Shown here piece after piece: positions 1-10,677 of a stretch of 64,000 nucleotides of DNA. This DNA comes from Lithodes maja (lineage: Eukaryota; Arthropoda; Malacostraca; Decapoda; Lithodidae). The first letter of the stretch is position 1; each line of letters starts with the position of its first letter. The DNA lies in assembly GCA_037953745.1 (NCBI GenBank), contig JBAKBP010003156.1, forward strand, positions 95,001 through 159,000, in the 5' to 3' direction. Under the pieces are notes generated by a model. That model was not told where the DNA came from, ran no database searches, and was given only the letters and a program-made list of their open reading frames with translations. The translations under genes were made by a program, and so were the position numbers.

Positions 1-325
1 TACACAAACATATCATGTACCATGACTGTCATTATGTAGTAGACAAACATATCATGTACCATGACTGTCATTATGTAGTACACAAACATATCATGTACCA
101 TGACTGTCATTATGTAGTACACAAACATGTCATGTACCATGACTGTCATTATGTAGTAGACAAACATATCATGTACCATGACTGTCATTATGTAGTACAC
201 AAACATATCATGTACCATGACTGTCATTATGTAGTACACAAACATATCATGTACCATGACTGTCATTATGTAGTAGACAAACATCATGTGCCATGACTGT
301 CATTATGTAGTAGACAAACATATGT
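1..325. repeat. 39-bp tandem minisatellite, about 8 copies
   Basis: The window opens inside a head-to-tail repeat of a 39-base unit, so the array may extend to the left. A T-A-G-T-A-G-A-C versus T-A-G-T-A-C-A-C difference between units follows a period of three, giving a 117-base higher-order unit. Because 39 is a multiple of three, one frame stays open for 93 codons. I read that as a consequence of the repeat and not as a gene. The last unit has lost three bases and the array then ends in AT-rich sequence. Confidence 0.95.
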
Positions 326-853
326 AGGAACTAAACTGAGATTATTAGTTATATAATGAATTACCTTAAAACCTTGTATTTACATACATTAAAAAATGCA
401 ATATAAACTATTTAAAACTGGGTACATAATATATTTGAAAGAACAAACCAATACAAGAGTAAGCAACAAAAATAACAAAATAATGCAATTACTAAGCAAG
501 CTTAGGATTAAAAAATAATTATCATTCTAAAGTAAAAAAATATACAAAATACATTTTCACACATCACTGGTAAAATATTGTTAAAATTGTTATACATTTG
601 TCAGGTTCACTAGACTTACTATTACAAACACTACAAGTGTCATAGTAACCAAAACCAAATGAGCAAAATTACAAACACAAAATAAAGCATGTGGTCTTTG
701 TAATGGTTCACATGACCCAATAAAATTATTGTCAATATTTTAAAAATAATTTCTATGGTGATCAAAATATTACAATAACCACCAAAATATAATCATGAAC
801 GCTATATAATTAATATGCATGGGGATTACCTATCACTAATTGCCATGGCAATG
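326..853. other. AT-rich stretch with no recognisable gene
   Basis: This is AT-rich sequence with short A runs and many stops in every frame. I see no domain, terminal repeat or tandem structure in it. Confidence 0.7.
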
Positions 854-2220
854 TCTATCTATTGCCCGACGCCGTGATCCCCGATGGGGTGGCCACGAAC
901 GAACCGCCCCCATGCACCTCTGTCCCCAGTCAGTCGACGCCCCTCTCCCCAACCAGCACCGCCTTCGTTCATATACTTCCTCACTCCATCCTTCCACCTC
1001 TCTTTCGGTCTACCTCTCCCTCTCTGTCCCTCCACCTCACTCTCGTACACTCTCTTAGTCACTCTCTCGCTTTCCATACGTTCCATATGGCCGAACCATC
1101 TCAAGTTGTTCCTTTTCACACTTTCCAGCACATCTACCTCCACAGTACACCTCCTTCTTACTTCCTCATTAGTCTGTCTATCCCTCCATGTAACTCCACA
1201 CGCACTTCTTAAGTAATTTATTTCCACTGCTCTCACTCTTGGTCTGAGTCTCTCAACCAACGTCCATGCTTCGCTTCCGTAAGTCCGTGTCGGGATTACC
1301 ACACTGTCATGCAAGGACTTCTTCACTTCCATACTGACCACCCTATTTCTTGTTACTGCTTTCAGCGTTCCTACAACCCTCTTCCCCTGTTATACCCTCT
1401 CCCGCACTTCTTCATCCATAGTCCCATCTTTACTCAACACACTGCCCAGATACTTAAAAGAGTTGACGATCTCCATAGCCTGACCGTTCAGCTTCACCTC
1501 ACACTCTGTGACTTCACCCCTTTCGAAGACCATAACCTTGCTCTTCCCTGCATTTACCTTCAAATTCCATTTTTCGCACACTGTTCCAAACTCATTTACC
1601 AGACCCTGCAACTCCCATTCATTATCACATATGAGAACTGTATCATCCACAAACAGCAGTATAGGTAGCTTCCCCTCAATTCCCTCCCTTTTCAGCGATA
1701 CACCAACATCCACTGCTCTTGATAGTATTTCTTTCATGACTCCATCCAGCAAACAACCACGGGGACATCACACACCCCCGTTTCAAACCAACATTCAGGT
1801 CAAAGAACTCGCTCTGCTCACTCTCCACATGTACTGCCGCCTTTGCACCCTCATACATGCTCTTCACTGCTTTCAGCAACTTGCCATCTACTCCGTATAT
1901 TCTAAGTACTTTCCACAAACCTTCTCTATCCACTCTGTCATAGGCCTTCTCCAAGTCCATAAAAGCACCATACACCTTTTGTTTCTTCTCCAGATATTTC
2001 TCCACAACACAATTCAGGGTAAAAATCTGATCTACACATCCTCTTCCCTTCCTAAAACCTCCCTGCTCGTCGCTTATCCATTTCTCCATTCTCACTCTCA
2101 CTCTCTCAATCACTACCCTACTGTATACCTTCCCTACTACGCTTAGAAGACATATTCCTCGGTGGTTACCACACACTCCTCTTTCCCCTTTGGCCTTATA
2201 TAGGGGAACTATTATACCAG
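854..2220 (-). mobile_element. RTE-type LINE, copy 1 (5'-truncated)
   Basis: This is the 3' part of a non-LTR retrotransposon of the RTE type. Read on the minus strand it gives the second half of the reverse transcriptase, including an F-V-D-D active-site box (FADD in copies 3 and 4), followed by the conserved tail with TYGSEAWTL, WFGHMERM and a Gly-Arg-rich GRGRP motif. The 3' end is at the low coordinate and finishes in a short TCTA run, as in every copy of this family here. The frame is broken by several shifts and it lacks the endonuclease. It stops abruptly at 2220 compared with copy 3, which is normal 5' truncation during target-primed insertion. I could not define a convincing target duplication. 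Confidence 0.9.
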
Positions 2221-2431
2221 AAATTGTCTTTGTTATAGCCATTTGAGAATAAGTAAGACAATTGGGTAATATTAATTTAGGTTATTTTTCATGTTTTGAT
2301 AATTCTAGAAAACATCAGTTATAATAAATGAAGAGTTGCATGGCCAGTTTCCTGTAAAGATGGGAGTACATCTGTAATATGCAAAGGGGTTGAAAGTAAA
2401 ATTGAGAATAACAATACAGTCAGGTCTTGAT

Positions 2432-2825
2432 CTATCTATCTATCTATTGCCTGACGCCGTGATCCCCGAAGGGGTGGCCACGAACGAATCACCCCCATGC
2501 ACCTCTGTCCCCAGTCAGTCGACGCCCCTCCCCCCAACCAGCACCGCCTTCGTTCATGTAGTTCCTCACTCCATCCTTCCACCTCATATTCGGTCTACCT
2601 CTCCCCCTCTGTCCCTCCACCTCGCTCTCGTACACCCTCTTAGTCATTCTCTCGCTTTCCATACGTTCCATATGGCCGAACCATCTCAAGTTGTTCCTTT
2701 TCACACTTTCCAGCACATCTACCTCCACACCACACCTCCTTCTTACTTCCTCATTAGTCTGTCTATCCCTCCATGTAACTCCGCACGCACTGCTTAAGTA
2801 ATTCATTTCCACTGCTATCACTCTT
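2432..2825 (-). mobile_element. RTE-type LINE, copy 2 (short 3' fragment)
   Basis: About 390 bases match the extreme 3' end of the RTE family and encode only the C-terminal tail of the polymerase protein. The TCTA run marks the 3' end. GGTCTTGAT occurs on both sides (2423-2431 and 2826-2834) and is the likely target duplication. Part of it (GGTCT) also occurs in the RTE sequence, so the exact length is uncertain. The insertion lies a few bases inside the left terminal repeat of the Tigger-like element, so it is younger than that element. Confidence 0.88.
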
Positions 2826-2829
2826 GGTC

Positions 2830-2876
2830 TTGATATACACGGTTAATTCGTACCCTGTACGTAGAGTGTATATCAA
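2830..2876. repeat. Perfect 11-bp inverted repeat (hairpin)
   Basis: TTGATATACAC at 2830-2840 is followed after 25 bases by its exact reverse complement at 2866-2876. It lies in the sub-terminal region of the Tigger-like element and may be part of its end structure. Confidence 0.8.
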
Positions 2877-3409
2877 AACCGTGTTTTGGAAATAACAGGC
2901 TTTATGGGAATTAATTAATTTGTTCCAGCCACTTTCCCAAAGTACCCCTTTTTGCCAACCTTCAGCCGACTTATATTACATTATACCACCATCATATATG
3001 ACATAACATAGAATACATTAAGCATTAAAAAGAACTGTTTTGGACCTGTTATTGACTTATTTGTGTGAATAGACGTGTTGACGTTCGGTAGATATACCCG
3101 CCGCTGTACTCCCTCCCCGCCCCGTCCCCAACCCCGACCCCGTTACTGTGATGATGTTTATAAACCTTGTGCTACAGCTAGCAAATCGTCCCCCTCCAGG
3201 TTCCAAGGCATGTTGATCGTCCTCATCGAAACCAGAGAACACAGAAATATTGTCCATCATATCATTTTCATCTCAGACTGGTTGTCACTGTCGGGGGGGA
3301 CGCTCCCTCCCTCCCCCTCTCTTTATTATGGTTCAATAGACCAGAAAGTAGAGAAGTTAAAACCCTATTGATAATGCAATACTATTGAACACACTTAAAA
3401 TTGTATGTT

Positions 3410-4030
3410 ATTTGGTCTCTATATAATCTGTGAATCATTTCCGATATGATGGAATTAAAGAAAATATTTTTCCACCAACTCATAATTAGCAAAAATGACA
3501 CAAATGTCAATTAAAAACATGTTACAATATTTCCCAATCAATTTGTGTAGACACACCTTCAAGGCGAAAATACACCGTGGGAAAAAAAACAATAAATAAA
3601 TCAAATTAAATCTCCCAACGCTCGGAACCTCGCGCCTATTTGCAGAGAAGGCGGGGAATATTTTTTGTTGACTGTCTCTTATTTCGTGTTTATCTATGTG
3701 CTGGAAGGATATTATATTTTTCAATTCCATCGCATTAGAAATAATTCATAAATTACAAAATAGTCCAAATAAGACAGTTATATGTTAATGTATAAAGGAG
3801 ATAGATAATGTATAGAGAGATAGATAGCTAGAGAGAGATAGTTGCTAGGGGCAAATGATCGATAACATAAACAATTATATGAGACGGATTTAAGTTTCTG
3901 AATAGACAAAGAAGACATTTTTATTGACTTTTTCATATTATTATTTGTGTGTTGGAAGGGTAATATTGTTTTCAGTTCCATCATATTAGAAATGATTCAT
4001 AGATTAAAAAAAGACCAAATAAGTTATATT
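3410..4030. repeat. Diverged direct and inverted repeats inside the Tigger-like element
   Basis: A block around 3655-3780 recurs in diverged form around 3900-4030, both ending near CCAAATAAG. A third piece at 3410-3455 matches part of the same block in inverted orientation (ATGATGGAATT against AATTCCATCAT). These look like internal duplications of a non-autonomous transposon. Confidence 0.6.
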
Positions 4031-4098
4031 TATTTATAAGGGAGATATATGCATTAAATAGATAGACAGACAGACATTTGATGCATAAATAACATTCT

Positions 4099-4106
<8 letters not shown>

Positions 4107-4141
<35 letters not shown>

Positions 4142-4157
4142 ATAATAATAATAATAA
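4107..4157. repeat. A homopolymer followed by (AAT)n microsatellite
   Basis: A run of more than 30 A residues passes straight into AAT/ATA triplets. A second A run of about 30 lies at 4417-4446. Neither is clearly the tail of an identified LINE. Confidence 0.9.
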
Positions 4158-4412
4158 CATTTATACCAAGGCTTGGGCAGCCACTCGTATATGATCCAGA
4201 CTTTTCCGTGTTGTGGCTGACTTTGGAACTTTTGAGGTTACCGTGTCCAAACGAAACCGTGTATAAAAAACGCGTGCATATAGAGACCTGACTGTATTCA
4301 TGATTAGTAGAAACAAGGATGACAATGTAGTGAAACAAGGAGGATGGCTTTGTTCAGAATGGAAACAGGGTGGTGGAAGGAAGGAATGAATAACTACAGT
4401 TAGTAATAGGAT

Positions 4413-4447
<35 letters not shown>

Positions 4448-4449
4448 GT

Positions 4450-6190
4450 TTTAAGGGTAGGTAAAATATGATAATAATCTTAGTGAAAATGCAGTGGTAG
4501 CCAAGTTGTGGAATTAAGACTGGATTGAGTCATGATAAGTGAAGATTGATTAGAATTTTTTTTTCTATGGGAGTGAGAGACAAAAGGCAGAACTGCATGT
4601 AGCGAGTGCCTCCCCTATAGATGAAAGAGTGATAGGGCCAAAATCAAGGGACGTTCGAGCCAAAATGCCTGGACACACAGAGTTTGAAGCAATTTAAGTC
4701 ATAGAAGGAGGGAAAGACTTATTCTGGGAGAGAGTTCCAGAGCTCAGCTGTTGAATAGAAGAAAGACAGAGTAATGTTTCATTCTTGGGTTGGAGAGTTG
4801 CACAGAGTAGGGGTGGGATTGTGTTGCAAGACGGGTACCACATACTCTACGTAGAGGAGGTGGTATACACAGGGGAGCACTGATTATTGTAGTAGTGATA
4901 GAAAAGCGAGAGAGATGCAACATTGCAGCGAAGAGAGAGAGTTGCAGAGTTGGTGAGTGTAGTTAAATTTCTCCTATTTAGGCGATATATCAAGTGCAGG
5001 TGGAGGAACAGAAGTGAGTTATATTGATATGATAGTTATGAAGTTGTTAGTTCTGTTGTTGATGAGTGAGATGTTGCTTAGGAAGGGCTTGTTTGGTCAG
5101 CAATGGCCTCTAATATGAATATTGGCACTACATTATTGACAAAGGCGACACTATTAAATGTAGGATTATAATTGAGTAAGATGAGTTAATGTAATTAATT
5201 TGTGAGGTATTAAACTTTGTGGAAGTACATACATATATAGGCCTACAAGTTTAACCTGCAGAATGCAGGAGAACTATCGACCATGTGTAACCCCCAGTGC
5301 TGGCCGATTTACCATTATCTATTTATTGGCTGCATCTATCATGTTGGATGAAAATGAAAAATAGTGGTAAATAAATCACTTACCTAGTCCATTTTCCCCC
5401 GATAAGAGGTACCCAATATCGACTTTATCGCCTTTATTGGGGTGTCCAACCAACTTGCAACTGCTCCCACTGTCTGGTTTTGACGAATGCAGGCATTTCA
5501 AGAAGTGTTATGTTGAGTATGCACTACTTTTGGTACGCACACATATTTTGGTAATGTCCGTATGCGCACGAAAGGCACCATGATTACGCAAAGTACGACA
5601 AATATGCATCATGTAAAAATATTTTGAGTTAATTTCATTCTTTGCAAACACACTTTGAAAGTAGTTGGACTATAGCAGCATTGATTATGAATTGCTTTTT
5701 GACGCACATTGTTATGGGGATGCAAGCACACTCGGGAGACAATCTACGGGTCCACAAAGTACACCCTCACACAAAACGATCTACGGGTCCGCAAAGTACA
5801 CCACACATACAAGTATGTATGTCACGTTTTCTCCAATTATTTACATAAAATCACTGGTAAATATTCTTATATTCATAATTATTCATATATTCTATACACT
5901 AATCTTTACATGTCATTTACATGGCTGGGAGGGGTGGGGGTGTCGAGGGCAAAGGGTAGGGTACTTGTGGCATGAATATGGAAGACGTGGGTGACCTAGT
6001 TTCAGCGATACCAATTTTTGTCTGCAACTCCATATATAAACGGACCTGGCACTGGGCGTGACAACACCCCAGTCCGTATATTTATGGACATGGCACTCTG
6101 AAAGACGGTTTCCTCCAGAGAGACTGTTGCTACAATCTTACATCCTATATAGCGGCATTCAGGCGAACCTGTCATGGGCTGCCCCAAAAG
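4450..6190. other. No gene recognised; one short tandem duplication at 5743-5805
   Basis: This stretch has no frame with a recognisable domain. Around 5743-5805 a segment of about 35 bases containing CTACGGGTCC and GCAAAGTACACC is repeated twice. The remainder may contain old LINE 3' ends but I cannot assign them. Confidence 0.6.
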
Positions 6191-6199
6191 TCTAAGTTT

Positions 6200-6470
6200 T
6201 TGTTTGAGATCAAACCAGAAATCCTGATTTACCCCTACACGCAGCTCCCCGTGTCTAAACCAAGCAAGTCGCCTCCTACACATCACTTCACTGACATTCC
6301 TAATGCCCAAATGCCTTCTCAATTCCTCACTTGATACCCCGTCCTACATATCCAATTATCCCTCTCACTATTCTCTTCTCATTCCATTCCATTCTATTTA
6401 TATCCTCCGCATTAATTGGTCATATCTCCAAGGTGTATGTCATTGCACTCCTAACAAACGAGGTACATAC
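6200..6470 (-). pseudogene. Old RTE-like LINE C-terminal remnant
   Basis: Read on the minus strand this gives a degraded version of the RTE polymerase tail: a RIVRWIIGYV-like segment and then RRHLGIRNVSEV followed by RRRLAWF, which corresponds to the WFGHMER region of the younger RTE family here. Stops and shifts interrupt it and no endonuclease or reverse transcriptase core remains. It is a different, older lineage from copies 1-6. Confidence 0.6.
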
Positions 6471-6639
6471 CATCCCCTTAAGGTGACGTGGGAGTCCTCT
6501 CATGCTCTAGAGTGGCAACAGCTCTCTAAACTTTCCCAAGCCGTTTCTGTATCTTAACCCAGGGGCTGCGTTATATTTATCATATAAAGCAATACAGTGT
6601 AAAATTATAAGGAATGAAGGTGAAGTAGCAATGGATTGG

Positions 6640-8200
6640 CTGTGGACACTGTTCAAAAGCTTTGACAAATTGAGTGGTGCCAGTGGATTGGACGAGGTGA
6701 ATGATGGTCCCATTGTATAAAGGTGAAGGTGAACAAAATTAATGTCAGTGTTATAGAGGTATTAGTCTGCTGAGTGTGGTTGGTAAGGTATATGCAAGAA
6801 TAGTGAATGACAGAGTGTAAGAACTTACTGATGGAAAAGTGAGTGATGAACAAGATGGATTTCGAAGTGGAAGAGGGTGTGTGGATCAGATTTTTGCAGT
6901 GAGACAGATGACAGAGAAAGCATGTGGAAAACATAAGAGGGCATACATGGCATTTATGGATCTTGAAAAAGCATATAACAAAGTTAATAGAGAAGGATTA
7001 TAGAAAGCTTTAGAGCTGCATGATGTAAAAGACAAATTGTTGAATGCTATGAAGAGTTTTTATGATGGTAGTGAAGCATGTATAAGAAAAAATGATGCAT
7101 TAAGTGAGTGGTTTAGTGTGCAGGTCGGGGTGAGATGGGGATGTGTGATGTCGCCCTGGTTGTTAAATATCTACATGGATGGGGGTAATGATAGAAGTAA
7201 AGGCCAGAACAAGAAGAGATGGTGAGTGGTGGGAACAGAATGAATGTCACCAATGTATTGTATGCAGATGACGCAGTGTTATGCCGAGAGCGAGAAAGAC
7301 CTGTATTAGATGGTGGCGATATTTGTGGAAGTATGAAAAGGACGAGGTCTGATTGTAAATGTTAATAAAACCAAAGTAATGGTAGTAGAAAGAGAAGGAG
7401 AAATTGTGTGTAATGTAAGGATTAATGTAAAACAGCTTGAACTACTAGAAGAATTTATGTATCTGGGAGCCATGATTGAGAAAATGGGGAAAATGTGCAA
7501 TAGATGTAGAAAACAAAGTAACACAAGGAAGAAAGTTAGCTGGAGCAATTAAAGCCTTGTTTAGGAGCAGAAACTTGAGAATGGAAGCAGTGAGAGGATT
7601 GCATGAGGGTGTGTTGGTGCTGACATTGATGTATGGATGTGAAACTCTGGTATGCTATAGTAATGAAGTCACAAGTAAGAGCAGTTGAAATGGATTTGCT
7701 AAGAAATGCGTGTGGAGTTTGAAGAATAGACAAAGTAAGAAGTGTGAACATAAGGGAGGCATGTGGAATTAAGAAGTCGGTAAAGCAAAAGGTTGAAGAA
7801 AATGTTCTCAGATGGTATGGTGACATGGCAAGAATGCCTGAAGAAAATATAGTTAAAAGGATCTACTGTATGTCAGTGAAGTGGAAGGAAGAAGGCGGTG
7901 TGAAAAGCCGAGAAGAAGATGGTACGATATGGTGTCAGAATGTATATCAAAGTGTGGAAAGGGAATGGTTGAAGCAAAAGAATTACCAAATGACAGGAAT
8001 GAATGGGGAAAGTTGGCTAGAGAGAGTACATGAAGGTGTCTGGACTCTTTTAAATGACAAATCTGGAAGGCCTTTATCCCAGATGTTGATGTGAAGAGAC
8101 CTTGTCCGGAAATATACTGTATATAACATGAGGTGAAGCCACTGATTTCGGGGGCTGATGAGTGATTGATGCTTCTGAATGCTTGTGTGCTTGTTTTTAT
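6640..8200 (+). pseudogene. Degenerate RTE-like reverse transcriptase on the plus strand
   Basis: Joining the frames gives recognisable RTE reverse transcriptase blocks in order: RGISLLSVVGKVYARI, DEQDGFRSGRGCVDQIF, AFMDLEKAYNKVNREGL, WGCVMSPWLLNIYMDG, a damaged active-site box near 7261-7275, then VNVNKTKVMVVEREGE and the C-terminal tail ending near 8095. There are many stops and shifts. It is an old insertion, in the opposite orientation to the young RTE copies and clearly diverged from them. The 5' half, including endonuclease, is absent. Confidence 0.82.
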
Positions 8201-8204
8201 TAGG

Positions 8205-9185
8205 CGAACTGTTATGGTCTTCTCCTGTAACCTCTTTTGCCTTTCTTGAGTCTCTTACTGATCCTCCCTATCCCTTATGGGAGTAAGGGCTGGCTATTGA
8301 CCGACTGATTGACCTAAAGCAATATTACAGAACCATATGCACATAGTTTATCTGTATAGTGAACATTAAAAGACCAGAAAAAATGAGTAAACAACAAATA
8401 TCCAGTGAAAAAAACATATTATTTAGCTGGGAGGGGTGACGAGTCCATACGAGGCAGAGCGACATAGGTCTGCTCTTTCTGAAGTCTTTCGTAACACTGA
8501 TGGCTCTAGCTGTGTCGCGCATGTATGTGGGAGGAGGGAGGTACGGAAGTGGTAGAGGAGGGTGACTGGATTTATTTGAGGTGGGATTAAGTAGGGAGGG
8601 AAAGGGGATGGAAAAGGTAGATGCCAAGCTTACCACGTATACTCATTTCAGTCTGCTCCATGCATAGATAAAAGAGGGTGTGTGTCTAAGCTAGAAGAGT
8701 TTAGAAGCTGAAATACAACTAAACAAGGCTATTTCTCCATTTCTTTGACAGCTATACACCAGGTATGAATGTGAGGTTCATTCCAATTACAGACCATAAC
8801 CCATACTATCAACCAAACACATTACTTGATAACAAACACATTACTTGATAACAAACACATTACTTGATAACAAACAGAATAATTAATTGAGTTAACCAAG
8901 TGTACAATGTTACAATGGAAGAGAAAGAGATGGTAATTATAAGTTTGCTGACTGGCCATAAGCGAGGCCTGTAGGAGGAAACTTTCCGTCTACATTTTCA
9001 AAGTCGTGTGCTTCGGAATGAATAAAGTCTACATGAATGGAGAGAATTTGACCCAATTTTTTCATTGAAACTCATTGTAATTCAGTCTGGTAAACATATA
9101 TTGCACTAGGGCAATATAAATTACACAAAATTAGTGGGGAAATTGCCACCAGGGTGCATTCTTACCTATAGAACTACCCGCAGCG
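8205..9185. other. No gene; 19-bp tandem triplet at 8813-8876
   Basis: The only structure I see is a unit of 19 bases (CAAACACATTACTTGATAA) repeated three times at 8813-8876. A short minus-strand frame at 8325-8636 has no recognisable domain. Confidence 0.6.
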
Positions 9186-9189
9186 AAAG

Positions 9190-9998
9190 GGTTTAACTAA
9201 ATTTTTGTGAAGGCTCCTAAAATGCTTAGTGAGGTTACCTAGACGATAAAAACAGTTGCCACAATGGTCACACTTTAATTGTTTCTCTCCTCAATGAATA
9301 AATAAATTAGTTTTAAGGCTACCTTTATGTGAGAACCATTTACAACGATAAGCACACTTGAATGTTCTCTTGAATGGCCAAATGTGATAATTTCTTTCAG
9401 CAAACACTTTTCCACATTTCTTACACTAAAACTTCTCCTCTGTATGAACTGATGTGTGGTGAGGTGACTCTTCTGAACAAACATTTTACCACACACCTCA
9501 CACTTATACTTCTTATCCTATGTATGAAGTAATAAATGTCTGGTGAGGGTACTCGTATTACCAAACATTTTACCACATACCTCGCATTTAAACTTTTTCT
9601 CCTGTGTATGAACTAATAAATGTGCGGTGAGGACCTCTTCAGGCCAAACATTTACCACACACCTCACACCTAAACTCCTTCTCTCCTGTGTGAACTATTA
9701 AATGTGTGGTGAGGTAACTCTTCAGGCCAAACATTGTACCACACACCTCACGCTTCAACTTTTTCTCTTCTGTATGAATTAATAAATGTTTGGTGAGGTT
9801 ACTCTTCTGGGCAAACATTTTACCACCCAACTCACACTTACACTTCTTCTCTCCTGTATGAATGAATAAATGTATGGCGAGGTGACTCTTCTGGGCAAAC
9901 ATTTTACCACACATCTCACACTTGAAGTTCTTCTCACCTGTATGAAGTAATAAATATGTGGTAAGGGTACTCTTGCGACCAAACATTTTACCACACAC
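9190..9998 (-). pseudogene. C-terminal, decaying C2H2 fingers of the zinc-finger array
   Basis: The far end of the array in transcription order. Four fingers are open at 9639-9998: one has Tyr for a zinc-binding His, one has Gly for the second Cys, and one has lost the first Cys. Further fingers down to about 9190 are interrupted by shifts and stops. The defects increase toward this end, while the fingers at 10.7-12.7 kb are almost perfect. This end is therefore either a released, non-functional tail or the remains of an originally longer protein. Confidence 0.8.
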
Positions 9999-10677
9999 CT
10001 CACACTTAAACGTCTTCTCTCTGTATGAAGTAATAAATGTGTGGTGAGGTTACTCTTCTGACCAAACATTTTGCCACACACTTCACACTTAAACTTCTCA
10101 GCTGTATGAACAAATAAATGTGTGGCGAGGCTTCTCTTATGACCAAACATTTTACCACACACCTCACACTTAAACTTCTCTCCTGTGTGAACTATTAAAT
10201 GTTTGGCTATGTCACTCTTCTGGGCAAACATTTTACCACACACCTCACACTTAAACTTCTTCTCACCTGTATGCACAACTAAATGTGTGGTGAGGTAACT
10301 CTTCCGACCAAACATTTTACCACACACCTCACACTTAAACTTCATCTCACCTGTATGCACAACTAATTGTGTGGTGAGGTGACTCTTCCGACCAAACATT
10401 TTACCACACACCTCACACTTAAACGTCTTCTCTCCTGTGTGAACTATTAAATGTTTTGTTATGTCACCCTTCTGGGCAAACATTTTTACCACACACCTCA
10501 CACTTAAACTTCTTCTCATCTGTATGAACAAATAAATGTGTGGTGAGGGTACTCTTCCGACCAAACATTTTACCACACACCTCACACTTAAACTTCTTCT
10601 CATCTGTATGAAGTAATAAATGTCTGGTGAGGATAATCTTCTGACCAAACATTTTACCACACACCTCACACTCTACT
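9990..10677 (-). pseudogene. C2H2 fingers downstream of the intact block, in two frames
   Basis: Two fingers (helices QKIILTR and RKSTLTT) follow the main block in another frame, reached by a shift near 10680. A T run near 10485 then shifts the frame again, and about six further fingers follow (AQKGDITK, RKSHLTT, RKSYLTT, AQKSDIAK, GHKRSLAT, GQKSNLTT). One of these has Gln for the first zinc His (TTQLVVH). Two linkers are one residue short (TGEKFK, TAEKFK) instead of TGEKKFK. A third shift near 10020 leads to the more decayed tail. Confidence 0.85.

Larger units (their letters stand above)
2417..4294. mobile_element. Tigger/pogo-like non-autonomous DNA transposon (TA target)
   Basis: The element begins CAGTCAGGTCT and ends with the reverse complement AGACCTGACTG, each flanked by TA at 2415-2416 and 4295-4296. 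The TA duplication and CAGT ends are typical of the pogo/Tigger branch of Tc1-mariner elements. I find no transposase in it. It contains RTE copy 2, an 11-bp perfect inverted repeat, diverged internal direct and inverted repeats at 3410-4030, and a long A run followed by an ATA microsatellite at about 4107-4157. The short reading frames near 3057-3371 have no recognisable domain. Confidence 0.75.

Noticed and set aside
1..325. Possible CRISPR-like array or repeat protein
   Set aside because: Units are contiguous with no spacers, and the open frame follows from a repeat length divisible by three.
3057..3371. Small genes on both strands inside the Tigger-like element
   Set aside because: Short frames with no recognisable domain and no transposase motif.
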